64,000 nt of DNA from JABDGV01 sp964577935 (GCA_964577935.1 CAZOAJ010000008.1:1-64000); one strand, 5' to 3'; positions 1 through 8,591 are shown, counted from the stretch's first letter. Notes: a model not told the origin generated them from the sequence alone. Numbers and translations are program-made.

Positions 1-100
1 CAGTTTCAGGCGTGCTTTTATCTTGCTTAGAACTTACCTGAATTGGACTTTCAAACGATGAAGAGACTCTTGAAACAGAACCGCAACAATATGATGACAT
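1..100 (-). CDS. 5' end of a leftward hypothetical gene (partial)
   Basis: An ATG on the minus strand at 100-98 opens a frame that stays open to the window edge, 33 codons. The visible N-terminus begins MSSYCCGSVSRVSSSFES and is rich in Ser, as in many chlamydial secreted or hypothetical proteins. No Shine-Dalgarno sequence is visible upstream. The frame is short, so it could be chance; the Ser-rich composition and the absence of any competing frame are the only support. No function can be assigned. Confidence 0.4.
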   Translation of the reverse strand, partial: MSSYCCGSVSRVSSSFESPIQVSSKQDKSTPET

Positions 101-249
101 ATAATTTTATGGTTAACTAGGTAAAATTATAATAAATTATTTAATTTAACTCAACTCACACAAGTTTTAAATAAATTGATTATTAAGAGACATCAAAAAA
201 GATGTAATACAATCGGATCGGCACTGTTTCTGGTAAAGTCGCTTCCCTT

Positions 250-477
250 ATGTCGTCATACGCTCCAGAACCTCTGAACAAAGTCAAACACCCTCTTCCA
301 CTCTCAATTCGGATTAAAGTATTGGTTCAAAGTCCTAATGCAAATACATTCAACGGACGTAAAGCTAGCCTCAGTGAAGAAAGCATTTCTCTTCTCGTTA
401 AAAATTACTTGGGCGCTCTTTTCTATCGTCAAAGCCCACTATATTCTAAAAAAAAGACCTCTACCAAAGCCGGTTAA
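250..477 (+). CDS. small hypothetical ORF, doubtful
   Basis: A 75-codon frame starts at ATG 250 and stops at TAA 475-477. The product begins MSSYAPEPLNKVKHP and ends in a basic tail (KKKTSTKAG). I recognise no family. No ribosome binding site is visible. In favour of a real gene, the stop codon lies in the loop of a 7-bp hairpin followed by a T run, as expected for a transcript ending here. Against it, a second frame (338-541) overlaps and the composition is not distinctive. The rest of the stretch 101-537 is AT-rich and I see nothing else in it; it could equally encode a small RNA. Confidence 0.3.
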   Translation: MSSYAPEPLNKVKHPLPLSIRIKVLVQSPNANTFNGRKASLSEESISLLVKNYLGALFYRQSPLYSKKKTSTKAG

Positions 478-500
478 ACCCGGCTTCGTTCTCAAGTTTT
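467..500 (+). terminator. possible rho-independent terminator
   Basis: The arms AAGCCGG (467-473) and CCGGCTT (480-486) form a perfect 7-bp stem with a 6-base loop. A run of six T follows about nine bases later, which is further away than in a classical terminator. It would end transcription of the small ORF at 250-477. Confidence 0.4.
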
Positions 501-537
501 TTCTCATGTTCTTTATTAAACTCGCAAACCTCAATCT

Positions 538-1260
538 TTAAGAAGAAAAAAGGAATATTGCAGGCCGTTTATTAAATTGAGTAAGATCGTGCAAACCTTT
601 CCATTTTTGAATCGGAAGCAACGTTATCTCTTCCTTATCTGATCCTACGTCGCAAACAACAGCCATTTTTAAATTATCTGGTAGGTGGTTTTGAGCCTGC
701 TCGATGATTCGTATATTTCCATATGGCCGCTCAATCGCCATTTGGGTCAATCCCTCCCGGCACTCTTTATCGATCTTCTTGAAACAAGCTATGAGATCGT
801 GTTCTTCTTTGGGAAAGTACCCAATAAACTTAAACGATTCCGCTGGAAACCCTGAAATTAAGAGAGCATGGATAATCGATGATCCAGCGCCTAGTGCTTG
901 AATTTTAATTCCCTGTGAACGGAGAAGTTGAACAAGGTTTTCTCCAGGATCCGCAAGACTCGGCAACCCTTGATCAGAAATTAACCCCCACTCTCCACCT
1001 TCTAGTGCACTTTTCTTAATTTCTTGAATCAAATCTTGTACTGCTTTCGGATCGCTATGCTCATTCAAAAGCCTGATGGGATAGCTTTGGAGAACTCTAT
1101 CAGTTTTTACAGCTTTAAGAAAGACCCTTGCTTCTTTTTCATTTTCAGCAACAATCCCCGTCAATCGATCAACGATTTCTTTCAATTTAGGAGTAACCCA
1201 TGAATGAGATGGCGTTTCATGAGAGTATGCATTAGGGAGGAGCCAAAAAGTGTTCTTCAT
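538..1260 (-). CDS. RsmI-like SAM-dependent methyltransferase
   Basis: The 240-residue protein resembles the tetrapyrrole-methylase fold group that includes RsmI, which 2'-O-methylates 16S rRNA. Visible landmarks are the GLISDQGLPSLADPGE segment near residues 92-107, matching the family's SDAGxPxxxDPG loop, and a GAGSSIIHALLISGF segment near 123-137, matching the GPSA motif. It is shorter than E. coli RsmI and lacks the usual N-terminal VATPIGNL motif, so it looks like the chlamydial YraL-type paralogue (compare CT048). It follows holA on the same strand, with only a 44-base gap filled by a tandem repeat. This pairing is conserved with Chlamydia (CT047/CT048). The precise RNA target is inferred only. 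Confidence 0.8.
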   Translation of the reverse strand: MKNTFWLLPNAYSHETPSHSWVTPKLKEIVDRLTGIVAENEKEARVFLKAVKTDRVLQSYPIRLLNEHSDPKAVQDLIQEIKKSALEGGEWGLISDQGLPSLADPGENLVQLLRSQGIKIQALGAGSSIIHALLISGFPAESFKFIGYFPKEEHDLIACFKKIDKECREGLTQMAIERPYGNIRIIEQAQNHLPDNLKMAVVCDVGSDKEEITLLPIQKWKGLHDLTQFNKRPAIFLFSS

Positions 1261-1262
1261 AT

Positions 1263-1307
1263 TTTGATTACAAGCTATTTGATTACAGGTTATTTGATTA
1301 CAAGCTA
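1263..1307 (-). repeat. three tandem 15-bp units starting at the holA stop codon
   Basis: Read on the minus strand, three 15-base units follow each other: TAGCTTGTAATCAAA, TAACCTGTAATCAAA and TAGCTTGTAATCAAA. Each unit begins with a stop codon in the holA frame. The first is the real stop codon of holA. The array fills nearly the whole gap to the ATG of the downstream methyltransferase gene. Confidence 0.9.
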
Positions 1308-2231
1308 TCCATTAAAAGGCAGAAGATCCGCAAGTTTGAGCAGAAAAAGCTCGTGACTCACATCAGTATCTCTTGCTCCTGTTCTAATTGCAAGAGTTTG
1401 CTCCTCAATCGCTATGAGTCCGTCAAAATAGTGATGATCTCCCGATTCTCTGAACTTCTTTGCTAAAACCTGGGATAAATACTTTAGGCCAGCTAAAGCA
1501 TGAATACCTTGAGTTTCAACATGAGACTGAACTTCAACAATACGTTTGACGTTTTTTGACAGAAGCGCCTGGGTCAGCTGTGATAATGTCGCATTTGAGA
1601 TTGAAGTGACAATGCTTTGCACTTCTCCAATACGAATCATTTCATTCTCATTTTGATAAATGGAGAGTTTTTCAATTTCCGAAAGGATCAATTTGCGGTC
1701 ATAGCCAAGTTGTTCCAAAATTTTTTTCGGCGCTCCAACCTCAAATAGAATATACGAATCTTTGAGCTTGGATTCTATCCACTTCTCCACCAATCGCTCT
1801 TTCTCCCACGGCTTAATTTGTTCGACTTCAAGAAGCATTCCTGAAGATTCAAAGAGCTTTCGAAGATTCTCACTAAGAGTTTCGCCAGTAAGAATAAAAT
1901 ATTCGTTTTTGAGTTGTCTGATAATTGTTTCAAGCGCTTGAAAATCACTCTTTGACTTTATGAGTGAGCCTTTTTGAACAACGACACACGATCCTCCTTT
2001 CATCGAAAAAAGATCTGATTGTCCTAGGCTTTCCGAAATTTTGAGAGGAGAAAATTGATCAAAATATGCTGGGATTATTCCAATTTTGGTTGATATAGTG
2101 TGAATTAAATTTTCTTCAATTTCTTCCGAAAAAAATGGATCGTTTCCTACAAGAGCTATGCAGTGAGGAATCTCTTTTGAATTAAGTGATTTTGCAAAGG
2201 ATAGGCACGCTTCATACCCCTTAATATGCAT
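1305..2231 (-). CDS. holA: DNA polymerase III delta subunit (clamp loader)
   Basis: The 308-residue protein fits the HolA family. It has an N-terminal segment with CIALVGNDPFFSEE (residues 24-37), like the family's LxGxDxxL start, a central region with TGETLSENLRKLFESSG, and a C-terminal collar-like helical region containing YLSQVLAKKF. HolA is the wrench subunit that opens the beta clamp during loader action in the replisome. The position upstream of the RsmI-like gene matches the CT047/CT048 pair of Chlamydia. Identity at the sequence level is low, as is usual for delta subunits, so the call rests on overall pattern and context. A 256-bp region separates it from the divergent symporter gene. 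Confidence 0.8.
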   Translation of the reverse strand: MHIKGYEACLSFAKSLNSKEIPHCIALVGNDPFFSEEIEENLIHTISTKIGIIPAYFDQFSPLKISESLGQSDLFSMKGGSCVVVQKGSLIKSKSDFQALETIIRQLKNEYFILTGETLSENLRKLFESSGMLLEVEQIKPWEKERLVEKWIESKLKDSYILFEVGAPKKILEQLGYDRKLILSEIEKLSIYQNENEMIRIGEVQSIVTSISNATLSQLTQALLSKNVKRIVEVQSHVETQGIHALAGLKYLSQVLAKKFRESGDHHYFDGLIAIEEQTLAIRTGARDTDVSHELFLLKLADLLPFNG

Positions 2232-2421
2232 AGATGCCCCTTAAAAAAACTTGAGCAATACGTTATGACATCAAATGAATGTTGTCTACACGTACCGTAT
2301 CGCTGAGTAACTAAAAATAAATTATTTTGTTTGCGTTATTTTAGGCTTTTTCCGTCACGTCTACCTCATGAATTGAATCTTTTTCATCAGATAAATGCTA
2401 ATTTAAAATTCAATATATTAA

Positions 2422-2450
2422 TTGAATCTTAATCGAATTCATGCTATACT
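2422..2450 (+). promoter_or_regulatory. sigma70-type promoter of the symporter-MATE pair
   Basis: TTGAAT at 2422-2427 and TATACT at 2445-2450 are separated by exactly 17 bases, close to the housekeeping consensus. The start codon of the symporter lies 37 bases downstream of the -10 box. The rest of the divergent region 2232-2421 is AT-rich with no clear signal. Confidence 0.6.
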
Positions 2451-2486
2451 ATATCCACCATTCAACCTTCTTGAATAAGCAGAAAC

Positions 2487-3737
2487 ATGAAATTTTGGGT
2501 TAAAACATTTATAGCACTTGGACTCGGAGCTTTATCAGGTCTCATCGCTCCCGAATTCGGCAATGCAATCAAACCCATTGGTTCCGCGTTCCTAGGACTT
2601 TTGAGCATGCTCATCGTTCCACTCGTTTTTTCCTCAATGACGACAGGAATAACCAACATCCCTGATACCAGAAAGCTTGGAAAAATCGGAGCTACAACCC
2701 TTTTTCTCTACGTTGTAACAACACTCGCTGCTATTTCTATAGGGATCGGATACAGCATGCTGTTTTCGGTAGGATCGAATGTAGGACTTGTCGCGGAAAC
2801 TGCAATTGCACCGGCTCAAAATTTAAACGTCTCTGATGTTCTCCTATCACTCATTCCCAAAAATCCAATTAAAGCTTTTGCTGAGCAGAATGTAGTTCAA
2901 GTTATTATTTTCTCGATTCTTTTTGGAGCAGCGCTCAACGCAGCAGGCAAAGCTGCTAAATCTGTTGTGGAAGTTTTAGAATCGCTTGCGTCAATCATGC
3001 AGAGAATGACTCTGCTTATTATGTCGTTAACCCCGATTGGTGTCTTCGCTTTGATGGCATATGCAACTGCAAACATGGGAGCCCATGTACTCCTCCCTGT
3101 TGTTGGATTTTTACTTCTCTACTATCTTGCGTGCCTTACCCACTTTGTCGTTATATTATGCGGACTTATTCGAAGTGTCGGCCTCAATCCAAAGTTTTTT
3201 ATTCAATCAATGCGAGAACTTTTTGCAACCGCTGTTTCAACCTGCAGCAGCTCAGCATGCCTTCCTGTTTCTCTTACCTGTTCTATAGAAAAGCTCGGGA
3301 TATCAAAGAGTCTCGCAAGTTTTGTTCTTCCCCTCGGTTGTTCATTAAATATGAATGGATCAGCCCTCTTTCAGACGATGGGAGCAATTTTTATCGCTCA
3401 GTGCTACGGCATAGATCTCTCTCTTCAACAGCTGGCCACAATGGTTGTCACGGTTCTTTTAGCAACGATAGGAACCGCAAGCATTCCAGGTGCTGGCTTT
3501 ATCATGCTATCAATCGTCTTTTCATCGATCGGAATCCCGATGGAAGGGCTGGCGCTTCTTGCCGGGGTTGACAGGCTTCGAGACATGGGAACTACTTCAT
3601 TAAATGTTGTCGGAGACGTTACATGCGCTCTCTTTGTAGCTGCAAGAGAAGGCGCTCTGGACATAAATGTCTATACAGGTCAAATAACCCAAGAAGAGAG
3701 TAGCGATCACTCTCTTTCTATAGGGGAGCTTTCATGA
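2487..3737 (+). CDS. sodium/proton:dicarboxylate symporter
   Basis: A 416-residue polytopic membrane protein of the DAACS family (GltP/DctA type), which imports glutamate, aspartate or C4-dicarboxylates with Na+ or H+. Family signatures are clear: a Ser-rich re-entrant loop (TAVSTCSSSACLPVSLTC, about 249-266), the NMNGSALFQT motif (about 288-297), the second re-entrant loop TIGTASIPGAGF, and the C-terminal RLRDMGTTSLNVVGD motif with the conserved Arg, Asp and Asn. The start is ATG 2487, shortly after a good promoter. The gene overlaps the next by ATGA, so the two are probably translated together. For an intracellular bacterium this is a plausible route for host dicarboxylates or amino acids. 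Substrate choice is inferred. Confidence 0.9.
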   Translation: MKFWVKTFIALGLGALSGLIAPEFGNAIKPIGSAFLGLLSMLIVPLVFSSMTTGITNIPDTRKLGKIGATTLFLYVVTTLAAISIGIGYSMLFSVGSNVGLVAETAIAPAQNLNVSDVLLSLIPKNPIKAFAEQNVVQVIIFSILFGAALNAAGKAAKSVVEVLESLASIMQRMTLLIMSLTPIGVFALMAYATANMGAHVLLPVVGFLLLYYLACLTHFVVILCGLIRSVGLNPKFFIQSMRELFATAVSTCSSSACLPVSLTCSIEKLGISKSLASFVLPLGCSLNMNGSALFQTMGAIFIAQCYGIDLSLQQLATMVVTVLLATIGTASIPGAGFIMLSIVFSSIGIPMEGLALLAGVDRLRDMGTTSLNVVGDVTCALFVAAREGALDINVYTGQITQEESSDHSLSIGELS

Positions 3738-5170
3738 ACAGTCGTCCCTCATACCAACTTACCCGGTTTCCGCTTGGATCCTTGCGAGAGATAGTGGCTT
3801 TAGCCGTTCCTCTTGCAGTAAGCCTTATATCCAACTGTCTGATGTGCTTCATCGATCGGCTGTTTCTCGCTCGCTTTTCAACTGATGCTATGAACGCCTC
3901 GGTAAATGCGTTGATCTGGTACTACGCACTCACTATTACCCTCTTTGCAATAGCCGAAACGTCTGAGGTATTTGTCGGTAGAGCGAATGGATCGGGGATG
4001 ATCAAAAAAAGTGGGAAGGCTGTTTGGCAACTCTTGTTCATCATTCTTGCGCTCTCCATTCCGATGATCATCTTTTCAAAAATCGGATCCTCCTTGTTTT
4101 TTAGCGGCTATAACGCCCAGCAAGAAACTGACTACTTTGTTACCTTGATGAATTTCGCACCCTTCTGTGAAGGCTGCATATGCTTGACAGGCTTTTTCAT
4201 CGCTATCGGCCGCCCAAAGATCATTGCTATAAGCGTCATCGGAGCAAACCTTATTAATGTATTCTTAGACCCAATATGCATCTTTGGATTTGGTCCAATA
4301 CCAGCTATGGGAGCTAAAGGCGCAGCCCTAGCAACAGGAGTGTCGCAGGTCTGTCAATTCGGAGCCCTCCTTTGGCTTTTTCTTCGCCCGAAAATGCGAG
4401 AACTCTACGGCACATCGCTTATGGGATTGGATTGGACTATATTAAAAGATTGCCTGCGTGTCTCCATTCCTTCCGGAATTGCTCGATCAGTCGAGATTTT
4501 TGCACACTGTGCCTTTATGAGAATAATTATGGGTATTGGAACAGATATTATGACGACTTTTTCTGTTCTTCACTCAATTTACACATTAGTATTCTTCCTG
4601 ACTGAAGCTATATCAAAAAGCTCTTCAGCAGTATCAGCAAACGTATTTGGAGCAAAGCTCGAGCACAAACTTCCTCAAGTCATTCTATCTACTCTACGTC
4701 TTACGCTCGTTGTAACAGTGATTTTAACTGTGCTTTTCCCTCTATTTTCAGGCTTAATCTGTGATCTCTTCCTGTATGATTTTACACCAGTAAATCCAGC
4801 ATATAATTTCAGAGCCGATGTCTTTTGGGCACTTATCCTCGTCGGCGCCTGTTTTTTCTTTGATGCCGCCTCCTTTATTTTTATCGGTTTTTTAACCGCC
4901 GCAAAAGACACAAGATTCTTGATATTTGCAAGCCCCTTTATCTACTGGGGGCTCTATGTTCCACCTGCAATGTATTTTCTTACCCCAGAGACTGCTTCAA
5001 CAACTTTTGCCTGGACACTCATAACAATCTCCTGGGCAGCCGGCACAGGGATCTTAGGATTAAGAGCTCTCTGGATTATTCGAAAGTCGATACAACAAAG
5101 AGAGACTGAAAACCTGAGTATTCAAGCAGCTCCCATTCCTGTTTCCGATAGGCAGCCTTTAATAGCCTAA
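3734..5170 (+). CDS. MATE-family efflux transporter
   Basis: A 478-residue protein with about twelve hydrophobic segments in two similar halves, typical of multidrug and toxin extrusion (MatE/NorM/DinF) transporters, which exchange Na+ or H+ for organic cations or metabolites across the inner membrane. Recognisable features are the opening LAVPLAVSLISNCLMCFIDR, the GAKGAALATGVSQ segment after helix 5-6, and a C-terminal hydrophilic tail. The ATG overlaps the TGA of the upstream symporter gene by four bases, suggesting translational coupling. The gene converges with the hypothetical gene at 5211 with a 40-base gap, in which I see no strong terminator. Substrate unknown. Confidence 0.88.
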   Translation: MNSRPSYQLTRFPLGSLREIVALAVPLAVSLISNCLMCFIDRLFLARFSTDAMNASVNALIWYYALTITLFAIAETSEVFVGRANGSGMIKKSGKAVWQLLFIILALSIPMIIFSKIGSSLFFSGYNAQQETDYFVTLMNFAPFCEGCICLTGFFIAIGRPKIIAISVIGANLINVFLDPICIFGFGPIPAMGAKGAALATGVSQVCQFGALLWLFLRPKMRELYGTSLMGLDWTILKDCLRVSIPSGIARSVEIFAHCAFMRIIMGIGTDIMTTFSVLHSIYTLVFFLTEAISKSSSAVSANVFGAKLEHKLPQVILSTLRLTLVVTVILTVLFPLFSGLICDLFLYDFTPVNPAYNFRADVFWALILVGACFFFDAASFIFIGFLTAAKDTRFLIFASPFIYWGLYVPPAMYFLTPETASTTFAWTLITISWAAGTGILGLRALWIIRKSIQQRETENLSIQAAPIPVSDRQPLIA

Positions 5171-5210
5171 ATAGATATATCCGACAATTTCGTATCGAGA
5201 CCCTATCCAT

Positions 5211-6275
5211 TTAGATAAGATCACTCAAAACGGGATCATTTTTAAAAATCGTTTGAACGCGAAGTGTAATGTACTTTGCGTAATTTGCATTTTCAATCAT
5301 TGCAGCTCTCATCACCACTTCGTTATCAAAAATCGATTCTGGAAGAAGAGCTACATAGTTCATTTTCTTATCGACCTTAATTAACTCACGAACAAATCCT
5401 TTATCATGTATGTGAGTTACTATGCTCTCTTCAATTTGATTTTTCGTCATGTCACTGTAGCTCAGCTTTGAAGATTCCCGAACAAGCGATAAAAGAACGC
5501 GTTTATCATGAATAAATTCTTTCATCATTTCGCCAGTCCTAAAATCCTTTGGTATCGGATTCATAGAACTTGATTCTCCATTCTCAAATAAGATGCTCCA
5601 TACTATTGGCTCCAAAGAAACGAGCTCATTAAAAAACGTTTTATCGATCAAAAGTTCTCGCGGGATACTTTTAAGAGTATTATAGATAATTTTATTTGGA
5701 TCTAAGTAAGCTCGAAAAGTTTCACAATCAATGATTTGTTTTATCAATCTAACAATTGGCAAACAAACTTGCAGATAAAATTGCCTCTTAAGTGCATGAG
5801 AAAATTGATGCAACTCATTTTCATCAAGAGGACAAGCGATACCCTCGAGCACCCTGCGAGAAAGATCTTGAAATCTTGTCTCGCACCAAGAAAGACTTCC
5901 GTTTAATGACCATTTTATCGCAGACAGTTCATGACAGCACAGTCCTCTAAGCACTTTTTTATTCGATAGATCCTTTGCACCAAGATTAAAAATTCTGTTA
6001 GGCTGCTTACTCATAAGAACCGAAAGAATCTCCGGATCCCGTTTGAGACTGTCGTTTAATGAATCATAAGTATCTGGCTTGGTAGTAATCCGTTTGATAG
6101 CAACGTCTCTTGACGGATTCTTCTCACCTAAATCATGAGCCATGCGGCTACAGCGTTGAAATAGAGCCAATACTCGATCATCTAAAAATTGAACGATATG
6201 CCTCCCTGAGTTCGATAAAAGCGAACTAGATGATGGGGCATGCTCAAGCGGAAGCATATTACTAAGAGGATTCAT
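5211..6275 (-). CDS. hypothetical protein, possible F-box-like N-terminus
   Basis: I do not recognise a family over the whole 354 residues. The N-terminus is Ser/Leu-rich and without a signal peptide. Residues about 26-50 (IVQFLDDRVLALFQRCSRMA) resemble the second half of a degenerate F-box. The C-terminal 200 residues are helical and repetitive in feel, with recurring hydrophobic, Asp and Lys positions in segments such as FFNELVSLEP and GFVRELIKVD, somewhat like the DUF4116 repeats of intracellular bacteria. The gene lies alone between the MATE gene (convergent) and the Nudix-like gene, 59 bases away on the same strand. A host-directed effector is possible but not shown. Confidence 0.6.
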   Translation of the reverse strand: MNPLSNMLPLEHAPSSSSLLSNSGRHIVQFLDDRVLALFQRCSRMAHDLGEKNPSRDVAIKRITTKPDTYDSLNDSLKRDPEILSVLMSKQPNRIFNLGAKDLSNKKVLRGLCCHELSAIKWSLNGSLSWCETRFQDLSRRVLEGIACPLDENELHQFSHALKRQFYLQVCLPIVRLIKQIIDCETFRAYLDPNKIIYNTLKSIPRELLIDKTFFNELVSLEPIVWSILFENGESSSMNPIPKDFRTGEMMKEFIHDKRVLLSLVRESSKLSYSDMTKNQIEESIVTHIHDKGFVRELIKVDKKMNYVALLPESIFDNEVVMRAAMIENANYAKYITLRVQTIFKNDPVLSDLI

Positions 6276-6334
6276 AACAACTATTTAGTTATATAATGAT
6301 TCAAATTCGTAAAAAGAAAAGAAGTGTATATAAC

Positions 6335-7027
6335 TTAAACTAATTCAGATAGTATTTTTCGGGTAAGTGGCACCACTCCAGACTTATCGAAATTAAACCC
6401 TACCTTATGCCATAGGAATTCCGAATACTCATGAGTTGGTTCAATGACTTTTTGAGGATATTTACCATTAAGCTTGCATTCGATAATAAAGTCCCAAATG
6501 CCATCAGCTGGTGTATAGGCAAGAGCAAGAGTCTTTGTGCTTATGAGGTCCGAATAAGGGATATGAGTCTCCTCTTCAAGTTCGATCTCGAGTTGTTTAT
6601 GAAGATCAATAGTTTCTTCTCTTTTTGCTGACGGATCAATACTTCCAGATGGACAAAGCTCATACAAATTGGGTCTAGAAAAAAGGTGTGAGTCTCTCTT
6701 CCCGATCAAAACAAAATCTCCCGCACGCAAAATCCCGCTGACGCCGAGCGGCTTAAGATCAAGTTCTGCTCGAACAGACTTGTCACAGGATGCAGCAACA
6801 AAGTACTTATATTCACAAAATGAACCAGTAACCTCATGTTCATTCCACGAAGACATCGTGAAAATAAGGCCATTGAATAGCTTAGGATTTTTTTGTCTCT
6901 CAGACTCCCATATGAACTGAACTCGCTCCTCTATTTCAATCGAATGGCGAGATATCCAAGGCTTGATATGTATTGAACAGTTAGCTGCAAGTGGATACCA
7001 GAAAACTTCTTTATCGCTCGACATCAT
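6335..7027 (-). CDS. Nudix-like protein of the nonulosonic acid cluster
   Basis: The 230-residue product has a Nudix-like centre: LYELCPSGSIDPS (about 121-133) followed by a Glu-rich helix, LEIELEEETHI (about 146-156). This recalls the Nudix box, but the Arg and the late Gly are replaced and the spacing is off by about two, so hydrolase activity is uncertain. About 100 residues precede the box. The start codon overlaps the end of the NeuB gene by 17 bases, and a GGAG nine bases before the ATG lies inside that gene, so the two are co-translated. It may clean up or hydrolyse a nucleotide or nucleotide-sugar in the pathway; this is inference from position. Confidence 0.6.
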   Translation of the reverse strand: MMSSDKEVFWYPLAANCSIHIKPWISRHSIEIEERVQFIWESERQKNPKLFNGLIFTMSSWNEHEVTGSFCEYKYFVAASCDKSVRAELDLKPLGVSGILRAGDFVLIGKRDSHLFSRPNLYELCPSGSIDPSAKREETIDLHKQLEIELEEETHIPYSDLISTKTLALAYTPADGIWDFIIECKLNGKYPQKVIEPTHEYSEFLWHKVGFNFDKSGVVPLTRKILSELV

Positions 7028-8591
7028 TAAGAGTCACTCCATGTCCTTGTTCAATATCGCGTATAGCATGATTCCCCTCAATCTCTTGCAGTTTACTTGG
7101 ATGAGCTCCTTGTGTTTGCTTTCCAGGTCGAAGGAGAGATACCGCATCACCAAGTTTAATGGATTCTCCTTTGCGAATAGCTCTCGTTGCCTGAACACGT
7201 CGTTTAGCAAAGTTAAATAGTTCAAATTCAGAAGGCTCAGGCTCTTTTACTCCATCTCCGATCATCTCTTCAGATTCTCGTATGCGCAGAACTAATTCAG
7301 AAAGCTCATTCAAGGTAATGGCAAATTTTTGATCAGGTCCTGGCATAGATCGATCGAGAGTAACGTGCTTTTCTATCACTTTTGCCCCTTGTGCAACAGC
7401 AAGTAAAGGTGCTGTAAATGGATCTAAACTATGATCTGAAAGTCCAATTGGAAGCTGGAAAGCAGAAGAAAGAGTTTGCATGGCTCGAATATTCATGTCA
7501 GCTATTGGTGCAGGATACGCCGATGTGCATTGGAGCAATGTTATTTCTTTCTGACCATATCTTTTAAGCACATCTATTGCCCATATAATTTCAGATAATG
7601 TCGAAGTTCCTGTAGATATAATTAAAGGTTTATTCGACTCTGCGGCCTTTTTTAAAAGACCGGTATGACACAGCTCATAAGAACCTATCTTGTGACGTTT
7701 TACATATGGATCGACGGCATCAAAATCATCTTCAGAAAAGGGCGTCGACATAAACTCAAGTCCTTCATCGCTGCAAATCTGAGCAAGATGCGGTATTACC
7801 TCATGTGGCATGGCCAGTCGTTTAAAAAGCTCTTCCATGCTACTTTCGATACCACCCTTACGCAAATAATCAGCTTTTCCTGCTCCCTTTGCGTAGATTT
7901 TTTCAGCCTGGAACGTCTGAAACTTAATTGCATCACACCCGGCTGCCTTCACACCTTCAGCAAACCGTTTGACCAATTCAATATCTTGATCAAGAGATCC
8001 AACCCTCCAGTTGGAACCAACTTCTGCAATAATAAAGACAGGTTTGTAGTCTCGAAGAGATAGATAATAGGCCTCAACATTTCTGTTTGAACTTGTGTCA
8101 AGTCCCCATATCTGGTGATCGATTTGGCCATAATACTCAAAGCCTGCCTGTTTAAAGAGACGACATGATTGATGATTCTCAGGAAAAATCAACGCCCAGA
8201 TCTCGTCAGCGTTTAAACGGAGCTTTCTCAGACGAATTAATGCATCTTTTGCAAGTCCACGACCTTGAAAGTCTGGATGAATTGCTATCGATATTTCCAC
8301 CGCTTTTGCTTTCGGATTATTGTATGACCGAATTGGGCGAAAGGTTATATAACCAACTCTCTTTTCTTGTTGTCTGATAATTAAAGGAGGAAGATCAGGA
8401 AGCTGGTAGTACAAATCGAATTTGGTCAAAAACTCATCGAATGAAGCATCTTTTGTAAAAAGAGATATAGAGACCTTTGGATGTGAACGAATATCCCAAA
8501 TGTATCGCGCTGATTCCTGAGAAGGAATCATGATCTCGAAATGAAGATCTTCTCTTTTATTGCTATTTTCTTGGTTGCTTTTGCTCGACAT
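7011..8591 (-). CDS. GNAT acetyltransferase fused to NeuB-type sialic acid synthase
   Basis: A 526-residue two-domain protein. Residues 1-170 are a GNAT N-acetyltransferase; the acetyl-CoA loop reads VEISIAIHPDFQGRGLAKDA (about 94-113). Residues about 180-450 are a NeuB synthase, which condenses phosphoenolpyruvate with an acylated hexosamine to give a nonulosonic acid. Motifs include FIIAEVGSNW, IKFQTFQAEKIY, STPFSEDD, LQCTSAYPAP, IGLSDHS and EKHVTLDRSMPGPDQKF. The last 70 residues form an SAF antifreeze-like domain (AKRRVQATRAIRKGE). Such synthases make sialic, legionaminic or pseudaminic acid; a PseH-like acetyltransferase joined to a PseI-like synthase would favour an acetamido sugar such as pseudaminic or legionaminic acid. 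Overlaps on both sides (29 and 17 bases) place it in one operon with the cytidylyltransferase and Nudix genes. Confidence 0.88.
   Translation of the reverse strand: MSSKSNQENSNKREDLHFEIMIPSQESARYIWDIRSHPKVSISLFTKDASFDEFLTKFDLYYQLPDLPPLIIRQQEKRVGYITFRPIRSYNNPKAKAVEISIAIHPDFQGRGLAKDALIRLRKLRLNADEIWALIFPENHQSCRLFKQAGFEYYGQIDHQIWGLDTSSNRNVEAYYLSLRDYKPVFIIAEVGSNWRVGSLDQDIELVKRFAEGVKAAGCDAIKFQTFQAEKIYAKGAGKADYLRKGGIESSMEELFKRLAMPHEVIPHLAQICSDEGLEFMSTPFSEDDFDAVDPYVKRHKIGSYELCHTGLLKKAAESNKPLIISTGTSTLSEIIWAIDVLKRYGQKEITLLQCTSAYPAPIADMNIRAMQTLSSAFQLPIGLSDHSLDPFTAPLLAVAQGAKVIEKHVTLDRSMPGPDQKFAITLNELSELVLRIRESEEMIGDGVKEPEPSEFELFNFAKRRVQATRAIRKGESIKLGDAVSLLRPGKQTQGAHPSKLQEIEGNHAIRDIEQGHGVTLNDVER

Noticed and set aside
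3131..3571. A 146-codon frame inside the symporter gene
   Set aside because: It is a shadow frame on the same strand; the symporter frame carries all the family motifs.
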